From positions 30,781,001 to 30,845,000 of the forward strand of contig NC_091671.1 of NCBI RefSeq assembly GCF_042453785.1: DNA of 64,000 nucleotides, written 5' to 3'. This DNA comes from Malus domestica (lineage: Eukaryota; Streptophyta; Magnoliopsida; Rosales; Rosaceae). Shown here piece after piece: positions 33,576 to 45,339 of this stretch. The notes beneath the pieces are model-generated. The model did no database searches, was not told the DNA's origin, and saw only the letters and a program-made list of their open reading frames with translations. Made by a program: the position numbers and the translations under genes. Position 1 is the first letter of the stretch; every line of letters begins with the position of its first letter.

Positions 33576-35067
33576 TGATAGGGATTTTACTACACATGTG
33601 AACGGGCTAAAAAACTCCTATAATACTTGCAAGAATGACAAGGTTATTGTAGTTTAAACGGATCTTACAAGATCGTTCTCCACATGGATTATTAAATAAT
33701 TCGAAACAAACCAAATTCTAATTAATTATTGTAGAGTAGAAATTGAGAGGATTGATCTTATAACCTATTTAAATTAAACACGAATTTAATTAATAAAAGT
33801 AAAATAATCTGCAATATTAAAATTAGAGGGAAAAGAAAACAGTTTTTGGGGAAATCAAATTACGAAAATACTAGGGTTCCACCATCATCTAGCAATCCTA
33901 TAAACTTCTACCAATTATTTATGATCTACATATGCCACTTTGAAGGTTAGATTTTCTTAATTCATATTCTACTTGGAACCTCCAACATAGAACGTATATC
34001 TAACATGCAACCCGTCCGGACGTTCAGATCAAATCTAAACATGAAAGACTCATTATGTTTTATGATAACCCTTTGAAAAACCATGCAATCCTTAAGACAT
34101 GGTGTTCATCTTAAGTGAAATTACAATTATTAATCACAAAAAGCCAGCATCAATTGCAGGGAACCTTCCGACCAAAATTGCATCAAATTACTTTTCTAAA
34201 GATCCTAATAGTGATCAGGCATTAAGACATTTAGATAGTTTTAATCACGTTAATTAATAATTCAAAGTATGCATGCAATCAATCATAAACAATTAAATAA
34301 AAATCACATATTCATGCTAAGGCTCAGGGATTCGCACTAGCAAAAGAAATTAGTTACGCATATTCATAATTAAAATCATAGAAAATATTATTAAGAAAAG
34401 GATTGAAAGCACCTTCAAGTAGAAAATCTCTAAGAATCCTAGCAATTCTCTCTGTTTCCAAAAGTTGCATAAAAGAAAGCGTAGCCCATAAAACAAAGAA
34501 CGGCAGAGCAATATATTTGCTAAGCCATCCACAAACCCTAAAACATAGGTCTCTTATTCCAATTAGGAAACTAAGAAAAATAATAAAATATCTTAGAAAA
34601 TAAAACCCTAATTAAACTAGGGGAATCTACCAAGTACTTGTCCAGCCACGTTTTAGCCTCAGATCTCCTTCAAATCTGGCCCAAGATAGCTTGTTTTAAC
34701 GATTAGGCCGTTCCAAACATATCTCCAGAATGCCACGAAACCATCCGAGGTCAGATTGGGCTCCAAAAACGCAATTTAAGCCCAGAAACGTCATTTTTCA
34801 GCACTGCGCATCGCTCATTTATTTTATCGCCAGACAATAACCGCTTGGTGGAAAATTCCCAAATTTTGATATGATCAAGCTTAGTGACTCACGAACGTCC
34901 TACAACTAGAATTACTCCAAAATTCGTCCATTGGTTCCTGTTTTGCTCTAGATGAAGTCGAAAGTCCTATATTGAAAATACAATTCAAAGTATCAAAATT
35001 CTTTCAAAATATTAGCCAAAATATACTAAGAATATGGCAAAATATATAATATAAAATCTACTCATCA
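33576..35067 (-). repeat. Outer element 5' LTR
   Basis: 1492 bp intact LTR, TGATAGGG..CTCATCA on the plus strand. Confidence 0.9.
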
Positions 35068-35745
35068 GTTTCAAGTTTTCAATAATGAAAAGTCTTTACG
35101 AAACAACCTTAACAGCATGCTTACAGCATCTCTTATGAAAGGAAGTTGATTTTCACACGTTTTACACTTCTTCTTTTTTCGATCATCGAATTAAATAAAT
35201 CAAATAAAACAACAAACACAATTAAATAAAAGTGCGTAGAGGAGAAAAAAGGGTCCCTTACGAAAGTACAAAAGCTATGCCATAACTATTCTATTTCACT
35301 TCAATCAATTTCCATGTATAGAAAAAAAAATTATGCAATTGTTGAATTAAAGGGTAGTTAGATCCAGGTTCAAAAATCCAAGCTAGTTTTTAAATTGAAC
35401 TTTATATCATAAGAAGCTTACAAACTATACATCTGTTATATACGCATAATATCCGCGCAAAATATATATATATATATATATGATCGAGGTATATTAAATA
35501 AATAAAGAGATTGTTAAGTAAAAAGATTGAATGCAACGTGGTTGAAGGGGATTTATTTCTTATGATTTTAGATATTACAATTATTTGAAACTTTCAATTT
35601 TATCACAAACTTAATAAAAAGATAATAGTCAGTGGACGGATGAGGATCTCTCCGGATTCTTTTTATGAGGACTCTAGGGATTCTCACATCATGGTCGTTC
35701 ATCGTACATCGTGTGGTCAGTTTTCATTAGGTACTATTCGTTGCA

Positions 35746-36357
35746 TGCAAATTATGCATCACAAAGCTCCACGTGGCATATGACTCATCACAAATAGACA
35801 AGTCATCAATGACATGTGGCACAAAACAAGCAAAGGAAGCTCAAAACAAGCAAAGGAAGCTCAAAACTTCCCCAAAATTCGGCCAAAAGGGGAAAATACC
35901 CCTTAAAATCATCAAATGGTCCAAATTGCTCTCGAAACCGGAAAAAAAGCTAAAGCATCTTCACAAAACAAGCAGAATTAAAGATTGCTCACAAAATAAG
36001 CAAGAAAGCCCCATAATTCGGCCAAGCAAGGGAAAGTGGCTGAAACAAGACACAAATCAAAACCAAATCCACCCAAAGGCATGACTTTGGAAGTCTATAA
36101 ATACAAGGTCCCAGGACAAACAAAGGGTGGACGATTTCTACATTGAAGGGCCGAAATTCTCACAAAATAAGAACCTCTGCCAAATCTTTGAAGACTAATA
36201 TGCTGCCAAAGCTCTCTTCAAAGAACATACAACTAAAGTCGAAGCACTCTCTTGAAAAATTATCAAGCACTTGTGCTGATTCCTTCAAGACTTTGTTGCA
36301 AGCTCAAAACTTGTAACGACGTTTAATTCAAGATCAAGTCGTCAAGACCCTTGAATA
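35746..36357 (+). repeat. LTR-like fragment at the duplication junction
   Basis: About 610 bp that belong to neither duplication copy. It has an LTR look: a TATA box (TATAAATA, 36096-36103), a leader-like stretch, then ttgtaacgacgtttaattc. It carries repeated caaaacaagcaaaggaag. The ORF across it (103 aa, lysine-rich) has no recognisable domain. No partner LTR was found. Confidence 0.4.
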
Positions 36358-37622
36358 AATTCAAGGATCATAATCGTTCAATTTATCAATTTTTACTTAA
36401 AGATCACTCAAAAAATATCATTTGAATTGGAGATTGTTTCATCATCCCAACACATCAAAATAAATGCAGTTCATCATAAATATATTACTCGGTACCTATA
36501 GCATCGTCGATTTGTTTTATACATTTGAATGATTAAATGATTTTTTATTGAAATGACTTTTTATGGGGGTGATACACGTTATTCGCAAGGGAAAAACTAG
36601 TTTATCCCTCCAAGAGGAGGAGTGCAAGTATTACCCATATTTTTTTAAGCCACAAATTGGTAAAAAAGTAAGCAAACTGAAAAGAACACCTCAACAAAAC
36701 TATATAATTTTCGCTCAATGTCAAAATGGTCGATGAGTTATAGTCATTTGGCCAATTTAGGCTTTGTGTATTTAATTTGGCATTTAGTCTTCGTGTTGAT
36801 CTTCGCTAACCAATTAAGGACATTACATCCAATTTATGTTAAAAATTCATAAAAATATTATAACCCATTATAGAAAGATATTTTTCAATTAAGATAAAAA
36901 AAATTTAATTTCAAAATGAAAAGAAAATATATTAAAACAAACCCACCCTGCCATCTGTCCTGTCCTTAACCCAAATCCCAACCTTAACCACCAGGCAACT
37001 CGACGAACGTGTCTCTAGATCCACCTGTCATTGCACGAGTTCCATCATCGTAGTCCTAAAAAATTTAATCATAACCACCTCATCTTCAACTATGTACTTA
37101 AAAAGCAGACTGCAATTGAGAGAGCCATATACTACCATTTATCTTTATTTTAAATTTAAGTTACAAAAAAATGCATATCAATAAGAAATAACACATATAA
37201 GAGATAATACTTCAAATCTAAAAAGCTATTAAGGTTGTGACACAGAAAAGAGGGAGGCAAGAAAATTGGGAGAGGATAGAACGTTAGACAAGAGGTCGGG
37301 AAGTTGGGACGAGAGTAATTTTTCTTTTGATTTTTATTTTATTTTAAATCAAATAGATAATTTTATAAACAACTTTATAATAGTTTATGAAAATTTTAAG
37401 AATGATTGGATGAAATGTCCTTAATTGGCTAATAAAGATAAATACGAATATTAAATTGGCCAAATTAAAAACAGAGTGACTATACTGACCTAATTGCTAA
37501 AACACATAAACTATTTTGACATTTAAACCTATTTTTTTTTTATATATATATAAAACCATCTGAGAAATTTAGCCAAAAAAATCATTATATGTCCACGTTG
37601 CCATGCGCTATTTTATTTTTAA

Positions 37623-37776
37623 AGGAAAACTAATGAAAAGGGCTTGAAAACTTTGAGTTTTAATGATAAGGACAAAATAAAGGGTAAAGTGAATAGTACC
37701 AGGATTGACTTTTTAGTGTAAAAATGTGGTTTTTCGTTAAAGTGAACAGTACCGGGTGCTTTTCGTTAAAGTTCCC
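37623..37776. mobile_element. 154-bp Mutator-like MITE, copy 1
   Basis: Ends AGGAAAACTAATGAAAAG and (inverted) GGGAACTTTAACGAAAAG. The 9-bp target duplication tatttttaa lies at 37614-37622 and 37777-37785. The empty site is in copy A near 16230. The ORF at 37660-37920 is an artefact of this element. Confidence 0.85.
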
Positions 37777-38659
37777 TATTTTTAATTGTGAAATTCCTTT
37801 TGGTTTCGTTGCAAAGTAATTTGTTTTTTTTCCAAAAGTGTTGAGTTTGAAATGGTGCTTTCCTCGAGTCATAATCTTATCTTTTGAAATAGTATTCTCC
37901 TCTAGTGCCAATGTTATCAACAGTTCACTTGTAAAACCCTTTTTTCTTATAGGGAATTTAATAAAAATAGCCTAACAAAACAAGGTCTTAATAAAAACAC
38001 TCAATGAACATTTTTTTGTATATACGATATTATCTATACTAAAAATATAGAAATTAAACTATTACCAATATCGTATTGCCTCAATTTTTTTTATCAAACA
38101 TGTGGGAAAAAAGCTTGGGTGTTTTTGTATTTGGTAAACAAAAGACCAACCTGTGTTTTTGAAAAGTATTGGTCATTGAAGCTGCTTCCGCAGCCTTAAA
38201 TGGCAGGGTTAGTCCTTTCACCGGTCCTAGGCTCCTAGCCATCTACGACTTTACTCAACTAAATTTTCTTATAAAAAAATATATTTCAAGAAACTATCAA
38301 AATATGTGATCACAAAATAGGACAAACAATAGTGCTACCCATGTTTTTCTTAGCTGCAACTCGTTCCTGTTGAATTTCCAATCTTTTCCGCCGTTCAATC
38401 TTGAATCTTGTCCAATGGGCCGTTCAATCTTTGAAATCATAATTTGGAAGGGAAATACTTGCATCCACTTGTATATTTTCTTAATTATTATTTTTAAGAT
38501 CATTTTTACAAAATAATTAATTAAATTCGAGATCCTTAGTTATTCACATGCATTTAAGAAATAGACTATCTTGATATTAACCAACATTTCATTATAAATC
38601 GTCCATTTATTAATTATATATGGATGACAAATTGATATTTGGTTTAATTGATTTTTTTT

Positions 38660-38800
38660 TTTTGAACAAATGATATCATTTACAGATGTAGATTTAGCCC
38701 CACAATAAGCTATCAATAATATAATTCAAAATCATTTTTGGCAAAAATCAAAGCTAAGATCTCTCACTTATAAATGAAGAAAAATACTAATAGATTGTAG
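38660..38800. repeat. Dispersed repeat (possibly SINE-like), copy 2
   Basis: Duplicate of 17745-17900 within copy B. Confidence 0.5.
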
Positions 38801-38997
38801 TAACATTCAATTGACTTTTTACCATAATAATTTTGAAACAATGGTTAATAAGTCAACGATTTTAAATACGATACTGGCAAAAATGGGTAAGTCCAAGAAA
38901 ATAAAATAATTGCAAAAATGGACAGGTCCAAGACTGCACGTATACAGTTAATGATATTTTATATCTAACTGGTTTGACCTTTCCACTCCTCCACGGT

Positions 38998-39005
38998 TAT
39001 AAAAT
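38998..39005 (+). promoter_or_regulatory. TATA box of the second P450 gene
   Basis: TATAAAAT, 107 bp before the ATG at 39105, as in copy A. Confidence 0.7.
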
Positions 39006-39104
39006 CAAGCATCAGTTAGCATTCATAATACTCAAAGAAACAAATTGAGAGCTGGTCGAAGTCTGAAACAGCTAAAACCTCCCTGAAAATTCCCAAAGAG
39101 CAAT

Positions 39105-40871
39105 ATGGCACTTTGGATTTGGGCAACAATTGGGGTGCTTGCACTTGTTCACGTCCTGCAGACATGGATATCAAAAGGCAAGAACAAGAACAAGAAGCTA
39201 CCTCCTGGTCCGAGAGGGTTTCCTATCTTTGGCAGCCTCCACTTGTTAGGGAAGGTCCCTAACAGGAATCTTTATCAACTAGCCCAGAAATACGGCGACA
39301 TCATGTACATGCGGTTAGGCCTCCACCATAACATTGTTATCTCGTCCCCACGAGCGGCCGAGCTGTTCCTCAAAACACACGACCTTACTTTTGCAAGTAG
39401 ACCACCTCATGAAGGTGCAAAGCACGTCATCTTTGGGCAAACGAACATGAGCTTTGCTGAGTATGGCCCGTATTGGCGCGATATGCGAAAGATGTGCATG
39501 CTCGAATTACTTAGCAACCACAAGATCAACTCTTTCAAGGCCATGAGGAGAGAAGAGGTTTCTCTTCTGATTCAATCTGTTCAAAAGGACGCCAATAATC
39601 GACGGGTTCCTATCAATCTCAGTGGCAAGATCGCATCGCTCGGCGTTGACCTGACCTGTCGGCTGGTGTTTGGGAAGAAGTACAAGGACGTGGAGTTTGA
39701 CGAAAGGGGATTCACAGCGGTGATGAAAGAGGCTATCCAATTAGTAGCAGCACCTAATTTGAATGATCACATTCCTTTTCTTGCGCCACTTGACCTGCAA
39801 GGGCTCACTAAAAAAATGAAGGCTATCAACAAGGCGTTTGATGCTTTTTTTGAGAACATAATCGACGACCATCTTCAATCCAAGGATGAAGAAAGAACAA
39901 AGGACTTTGTTGATGTCATGCTGGGCCACATGGGGTCTGAAGAATCAGACTACCGAATCGAACGCGTGCATGTCAAAGCCCTTATGTTGGTAAGTATACA
40001 TATCATTTTGCATATTTGTCGTGTCATTCTTGCTTGACATCAAATTAAAAAGAACTTGTTTCTTGTTATACGATTTAACATGATGTGGTCTAAGATTGTG
40101 ATTCTGAAGTATTAGGTTGATTTTCTTTTGAATATATTAAATTAACTGTTGATGGTTCAAATTTGTAATTCATTATGTACATTAAATTGTCATCTATGTA
40201 CATGTGTCGCACTACTATATATATACTTCATCTAACAATGAAAAATTTATTGGCAGGACATGTTCGCGGCCTCAGTGGACACACCGTCAACAGTAATCCT
40301 GTGGGCGTTCTCAGAACTCCTTAGGCATCCACAAGTTATGAAGAAACTCCAAAAGGAGCTAGAAAATGTTGTAGGTCTCAATAGAATGGTGGAGGAATCA
40401 GACTTGGAGAAATTGGAGTACTTGGACATGGTAGTGAAGGAAACCTTGAGGCTACATCCTGCGGTACCATTGTTGCTCCCTCATTTATCCATCGAAGATT
40501 GCACTGTCGATGGGTACCACATACCGAAGAATTCGCGCCTTATCATAAATGCATGGGCAATTGGGAGAGACCCAAGTGCTTGGGAAGATGCAGAGAAGTT
40601 TGTACCAGAAAGGTTTGAGGGCAGCAATATTGATGTTAAAGGAAAACACTTTCAGCTTATACCGTTTGGCTCTGGCAGAAGACGTTGCGCTGGAATGCAG
40701 TTAGGGCTTACTGTGATACAGTTTGTGTTGGCACAGATTGTGCATTGTTTTGATTGGGAACTTCCAGACAACATGTTGCCAAATGAGTTGGATATGACTG
40801 AGGTGTTTGGTCTTGTAGTTTCTAGGTCCAAGGATTTGCTCCTTATTCCTTCATATCGCCTTCAGAATTGA
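39105..40871 (+). CDS. Cytochrome P450, CYP736A-like (copy B)
   Basis: Exons 39105-39989 and 40257-40871, with a GT-AG intron of 267 bp, give 499 aa. All P450 landmarks are as in copy A (PPGPRGFP, I-helix Thr304, [19 protein letters not shown] with Cys439). I counted about 37 amino-acid and about 15 silent codon differences from copy A, so about 93% protein identity. Changes crowd the I-helix entry (AALDTPPSA against ASVDTPSTV), the F-G region (FLRPFD against FLAPLD, then several more) and the stretch after the K-helix (HPVLPL against HPAVPL). These are substrate recognition sites. Start, length and intron position are unchanged, so it looks functional. Different substrate or regiospecificity is possible but inferred. 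Confidence 0.93.
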
Positions 40872-41274
40872 TCATGTTTTATGTGTCTGTAGTGTCTATA
40901 TATTTTCCTACTTGTCATACGTATATGTCGTGGACTAGCTATCTTTTTTGTGTTTCCCTCCCTTTTTTTTTTTTTTTAAGATGGACAACTAGTGGGAAAT
41001 CACGGTTATCTACCCCTTCCGGAGACATCTTTTCTATGTTTCTACTGTCTTACGTCTGTGTTCTTCACTTGATGAGGAGAACAAGCAATGTAATAAATTA
41101 AATAAAGTGGTGTCAAATTTTCAATAATGAAAAGTCGTTATGAAACAACCCTAACAGCATGCTTACAGCGAAAGGAAGTTGATTTTCACACACCTTTTAA
41201 ATCTTTCACATTTCTTTATTTTTCGATCGTCGAACTAAAGAAATCAAATAAAACAACAAATATAATTAAATAAA

Positions 41275-41428
41275 GGGAGTTTTAACGAAAAGCCCACGGT
41301 ACTATTCATTTTAACGAAAAACCATATTTTTACACTAAAAAGTCAAAATTGATACTATTCACTTTACCCTTTATTTTGTTATTATCATTAAAAATCAAAG
41401 TTTTCAAGCTTTTTTCATTAGTTTTCCT
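41275..41428. mobile_element. 154-bp Mutator-like MITE, copy 2
   Basis: Same family as 37623, inverted. Target duplication ttaaataaa (41266-41274) against ttaagtaaa (41429-41437). Absent from copy A near 35225. Confidence 0.85.
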
Positions 41429-41713
41429 TTAAGTAAAAAGTGCGTAGAGGAGAAAAAGGGCCCCTTACGAAAATACAAAAGATGTGCCATTACTATTATT
41501 CTAATTCACTTCAATCACTTTCCATGTATAGAAAAAAAACCACGCAATTGTTGAATTAATAAAGGGCAGTTAGATCCAGGTTCAAAAAACCAAGCTATTT
41601 TTTAAATTGAACTTATACCATAAGAAGCTTACAAACGATACATCTGTTATATACGCATAATATCCACGCAAAAAAAAAAAAATATATATATATATGGTCG
41701 AGGTATATTAAAT

Positions 41714-41861
41714 GAGATGTATTATTCACACACTATTTTTTACTTCTCACACATCTCTTGTTAATTTATGTCCGTTAATCTTCTTCAATTCATCCGATCC
41801 GATGGTCGAAAACCAAAAAAATGTGGGAGAAGTAAAAAGAAGTGTGTGGATATCACACTCC
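41714..41861. mobile_element. hAT-like MITE with 8-bp target duplication
   Basis: 148 bp. The ends GAGATGTATTATTCACACAC and (inverted) GGAGTGTGATATCCACACAC form TIRs of about 40 bp. tattaaat is exactly repeated at 41706-41713 and 41862-41869. The empty site is in copy A near 35498. Confidence 0.85.
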
Positions 41862-42055
41862 TATTAAATAAGTAAAGAGATTATTAAGTAAAAAGATTGA
41901 ATGCAACGTGGTTGAAGGGGATTTAACTCTTATGATTTAAGATATTACAATTATTTGAATGCAACGTGGGTATTATAATATCCACACATAATATCCTTAT
42001 GTCATGACCATTCATCATACATCATGCTGTCAGTTTTCGTTAGGTGCTATTTGTG

Positions 42056-42880
42056 TTTAATTTTAAATAAAAAATTCAAAATGATTTCTAGTCAAACTGT
42101 GTACGATAAACGATTAGAATGTGAGGATTCTCCACAATTTGGAGAGATTTTTCAGTGATACATCATGTGTCTTTATATAAATGGTGGGTTATGTGTGTTA
42201 AAAGATTAATAACTTAAAAATTAAAATTTTCCACCACTTACATAAAAACACGTGATGTACTATCCATATTCCAATCACAATTAAAAATTTATCCATAATT
42301 TGAATTCGGATAGAATCCAAATACGTCAGTGGACGTACTTCTTATTGGGGCAACACCATTATGTAAGTTCAAGTGATTAGATGCACGCATCTTTCTTTGA
42401 AATGTTACCTTAATATAATGATAAAAATTTCGTTATCAACCATCGTATCTCAAATTTGAATTAATATGGCATTCGTCTCGTAGACAGTAATGGGTGATGC
42501 GAAATTTAACATATTACGTGTTTTTGTTTTTAATTTTGGAAATTTCCAAGTATGACACGTTATGAGGTCCTTGTAGAAATTTTAAGAAAATTTGACTATA
42601 AAATAAGAATTTTTTTTTTTTTTTTTTTTGTGGTCTCAAACAAACACTCCAACTGACACTAGAAAATGCGGGCGATATGTGGTAGCCGTCAAATGAAAGA
42701 ATCTTTTATTGTTTTTTGTGGACTCAAACAAACACTCCAACTGAACCGACACTAGAAAATGCGGGCGATGTGTGGTAGCGGTCAATGAAGGAATTAGTGA
42801 ACTACCTAGTCTGCTTAATTTATTTGGCCCCTTGGCTTTTTTTTTTCCAATTTTTTTATTTTCTCAACAAATATCAAGCC
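42056..42880. other. Spacer with a short tandem duplication
   Basis: AT-rich. ctcaaacaaacactccaact and aaaatgcgggcgat occur twice (42635-42690 and 42721-42775), an approximately 85-bp tandem duplication. No gene. Confidence 0.6.
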
Positions 42881-42884
42881 GTTA

Positions 42885-43810
42885 GGTGATATAATTAAAA
42901 AAATGCTCATTTTTGTGTTAGTTCAGATGTCCATTGTTGTGATTCAATGTTCCCAAATAACTCAAACACTTCTTTGACATTTTTAAACATCAACGCGCCT
43001 CCAAATGATGCATTAATAACTTCTGCTAGTTTGATTGAGAGTTTTAACGAAAAATCTATGATATTGTTCACTTTAACAAAAAATCATATTTTTACACTAA
43101 AAAGTCAAACCTGGTACTATTCACTTACCCTTTATTTTGTCCTTATCATTAAAACTCAAAGTTTTCAGGCCATTTTCATTAGTTTTCCTAGTTTGATTTA
43201 GACCGTCAAAGAACAGTTTTGTATGTGTATCTCCATCAATGCCATTATGGGGACACTTTGTGAATAACTCCTTGTACCACTCTCATGCCTCATGGAACTC
43301 TTCATGTGGTTTTTGAGAAAAGACAAAATTTCCCTCCTCATGGAAAGAGTCTTGGAGGCCGGATAGAACTCCCTTAGGAATTTTTCATTCAACAGCTCCC
43401 AGGAAGTAATGCTGCTAGATAGAAGTGTGAAGAGCCATGCCTTCGCCTTTTCCTTTAGAGTGTAAGGAAAAAATAAGTTTGATAAATTCGGCTAAAAATC
43501 TCTTAACCAAGATGTTCTTGCATCCCATAAAAAATTTAGTGATATGCTTGTTAGGATCATCATGAGATAACACATGCAAAGTTGGCAAAATCCAACATGT
43601 GATGCCTTATCTCAAACGAATCACCTTCCTCATTTTCTTGATAAACAATGCAACTCAGCAAGTCATTAGCACGGGCTGTTATAGACTCTGGCAAGGGTCG
43701 GCCAGCTGCTGGTATCACTAATGTTATTGTATCCTTATTGTCGAAAACCCCAGTAAACAGATTCTCTAGAAACGTTCCCTGTAGTGAGGGTTACCACATC
43801 AAATTACGTT
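42885..43810 (-). pseudogene. Athila-like gag relic, interrupted by a MITE
   Basis: The minus strand shows ASFGGALMFKNVKEVFELFG, then, beyond the MITE at 43037-43189, LNEKFLREFYPASKTLSMRR and the frame-shifted EFHEA region, with LFTG near the start. It is related to the gag at 31645-33358. Frame shifts and the MITE make it non-functional. Confidence 0.65.
43037..43189. mobile_element. Mutator-like MITE, copy 3 (153 bp)
   Basis: Same family as 37623 and 41275. The 9-bp target duplication agtttgatt is exact at 43028-43036 and 43190-43198. It sits inside the gag relic. Confidence 0.85.
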
Positions 43811-43910
43811 CCCTTCGCCTTTGTCTTATTTTACGTTCACAGGGGTAAAGGCACTAATAGGTCAATATAGGCCAAGCCCTACGCTCACTCATTTAGCCAT
43901 TCGTAACATT

Positions 43911-44296
43911 TGTTGATGCACAAAACCGAAGTGGTCTTGGAACAACATAAATTCGACCGTGAATCTGCAAGAAAGTAAAGAACACAAGATGTATCGTGGT
44001 TCACCCCAATGTTTGGGCTACGTCCACACTTATGTTGATTGTATTTATCTGTATGAATGTATGGATTACAAGTGTGAGGGGGAGTCCCCCAGAGAAAGAG
44101 AGAGTTTGAGAGAGTTTTCCTATTTGTGAGAAGGTTGCTTTGAATATGAGAGCCTCCATTTGGGGATGTGAGGCCTTAGGATTGTGAGGATGAGGAGTCC
44201 CTTTTATAAACTAAGGGCTCCTTCCCTTTTACATAAATCATGGGCTCAATGTCTGGAAGCCCAAGTAACGAGGCCCAATATAATATGGTACCAACA
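43911..44296 (-). repeat. 3' LTR of the array-bearing element
   Basis: 386 bp, pairs with 48232-48617. The PPT abuts its right edge. Confidence 0.88.
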
Positions 44297-44499
44297 GTAG
44301 TCCCCCAAGTAGTCTTTTGGATTGAGACTTGAAATTCAGTCCCTGTGTAGGCTGAAGTAACTAGATGTCGTCTAGAACTAAATACTCGATATGAGGCGGT
44401 GCTCAATGTGAAATGATGCTCAACTAGAAGTAGCACATGTTGCGAGGCTGTTCGGCTTATGGCTTATGTTGCCTTGGTTCGCTCGGCTTGTGGCGTTGA

Positions 44500-45185
44500 A
44501 GGTGAGGGAGTCCCTTTTATAGAATAAAGGATCACTCCTCAATACATAAATGATAGGCTAGAGTTGATGCTCGCGGCGAGGCGGTTGCTCAGCATGCAGT
44601 GATGCTCTCTAATGAAGATGAGGGAGTCCCTTTTATAGAATAAGGGTTCGCTCCTCAATACATAAGTGATGGGCTAAGAGTCTCTCTCTAATAAAGGTGA
44701 GGGAGTCCCTTTTATAAAATAAGGGTTCGCTCTTTAATACATAAATGATGGGCTAGAGTTGATGCTCGCGGCGATGCGATTGCTCAGCAGGCGGCGATGC
44801 TCTCTAATGAAGGTGAGGGAGTCCCTTTTATAGAATAAGGGTTCGCTTTTCAATACATAAGTGATGGGCTAAAAGTCTCTCTCTAATGAAGGTGAAAGAG
44901 TCCCTTTTATAAAATAAAGGTTCGCTCTTCAATACATAAATGATGGGTTAGAGTTGATACTCGCGGCGAGGCGGTTGCTCAGCAGGTGGCGATGCTCTCT
45001 AATGATGGTGAGGGAGTCCCTTATAGAATAATGGCTCATTCCTCAATACATAAGTGATGGGTTAGGAGTGATGTTCGCGGCGAGACAGTTGCTCACCTGG
45101 CGGCGATGCTCTCTAATGAAGGTGAAGGAGTCCCTTTTATAGAATAAGGGTTCGCTCCTCAGTACATAAATAATGGGCTACGTCC
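44500..45185 (-). repeat. Array of seven LTR-derived TATA modules
   Basis: A block of about 60 bp reading ggagtcccttttatagaat..ttcgctcctcaatacataa..gatgggcta starts at about 44503, 44620, 44696, 44812, 44890, 45007 and 45121. Spacings alternate near 117 and 77 bp, a higher-order repeat. The 117-bp spacers contain gctcgcggcgaggcggttgc. The block matches the TATA region of this element's own LTR (about 44190-44250). No ORF. Confidence 0.8.
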
Positions 45186-45339
45186 CTCAAGTATTTTTCA
45201 TGAGGCCCAATTGCAGAAGCCCAATATATGGTACATAGTGTAGTCCTCCAAGTCTTCAGTTAATAGGGTATGTTGGCTGGAGACTTCAAATTCAATCCAT
45301 GTATGGGCCGAAGTGGCGGTTGTTCGGAGGCGGTCTTTG

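Larger units (their letters stand above)
20217..35067 (-). mobile_element. Outer Athila-like Ty3/gypsy element, non-autonomous, interrupted
   Basis: The LTRs are 1492 bp each. The right one is 33576-35067. The left one is 20217-20574 plus 26835-27968, split by the inner element. The target duplication is gtgtc (20212-20216) against gtttc (35068-35072), and the empty site is in copy B at 41110-41114 (gtgtc). A tRNA-Asp-type PBS lies at 33552-33569 and a PPT adjoins 27969. The internal region holds only broken gag and protease. No RT, RNase H or integrase is found in its 5.6 kb, so it needs enzymes from a partner element. Confidence 0.9.
8211..35745. repeat. Segmental tandem duplication, copy A (interrupted)
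   Basis: Copy A is made of three blocks, about 8211-9223, 15909-20216 and 35068-35745, which together give about 6 kb. They align in order with 36358-42055 (copy B). The gaps are precisely the copia element and the nested Athila-like pair. Copy A carries the first P450 gene. Landmarks shared with copy B include gaggataga, the whole P450 gene, ttttcaataatgaaaagtc and the block ending near ggtcagttttcattaggt. Confidence 0.85.
36358..42055. repeat. Segmental tandem duplication, copy B
   Basis: Aligns in order with the three blocks of copy A. It carries the second P450 gene and three private MITEs (37623, 41275, 41714). It lacks about 565 bp corresponding to 16630-17195 of copy A. It preserves the unoccupied copia site (37311-37315) and Athila site (41110-41114). 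Confidence 0.85.
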
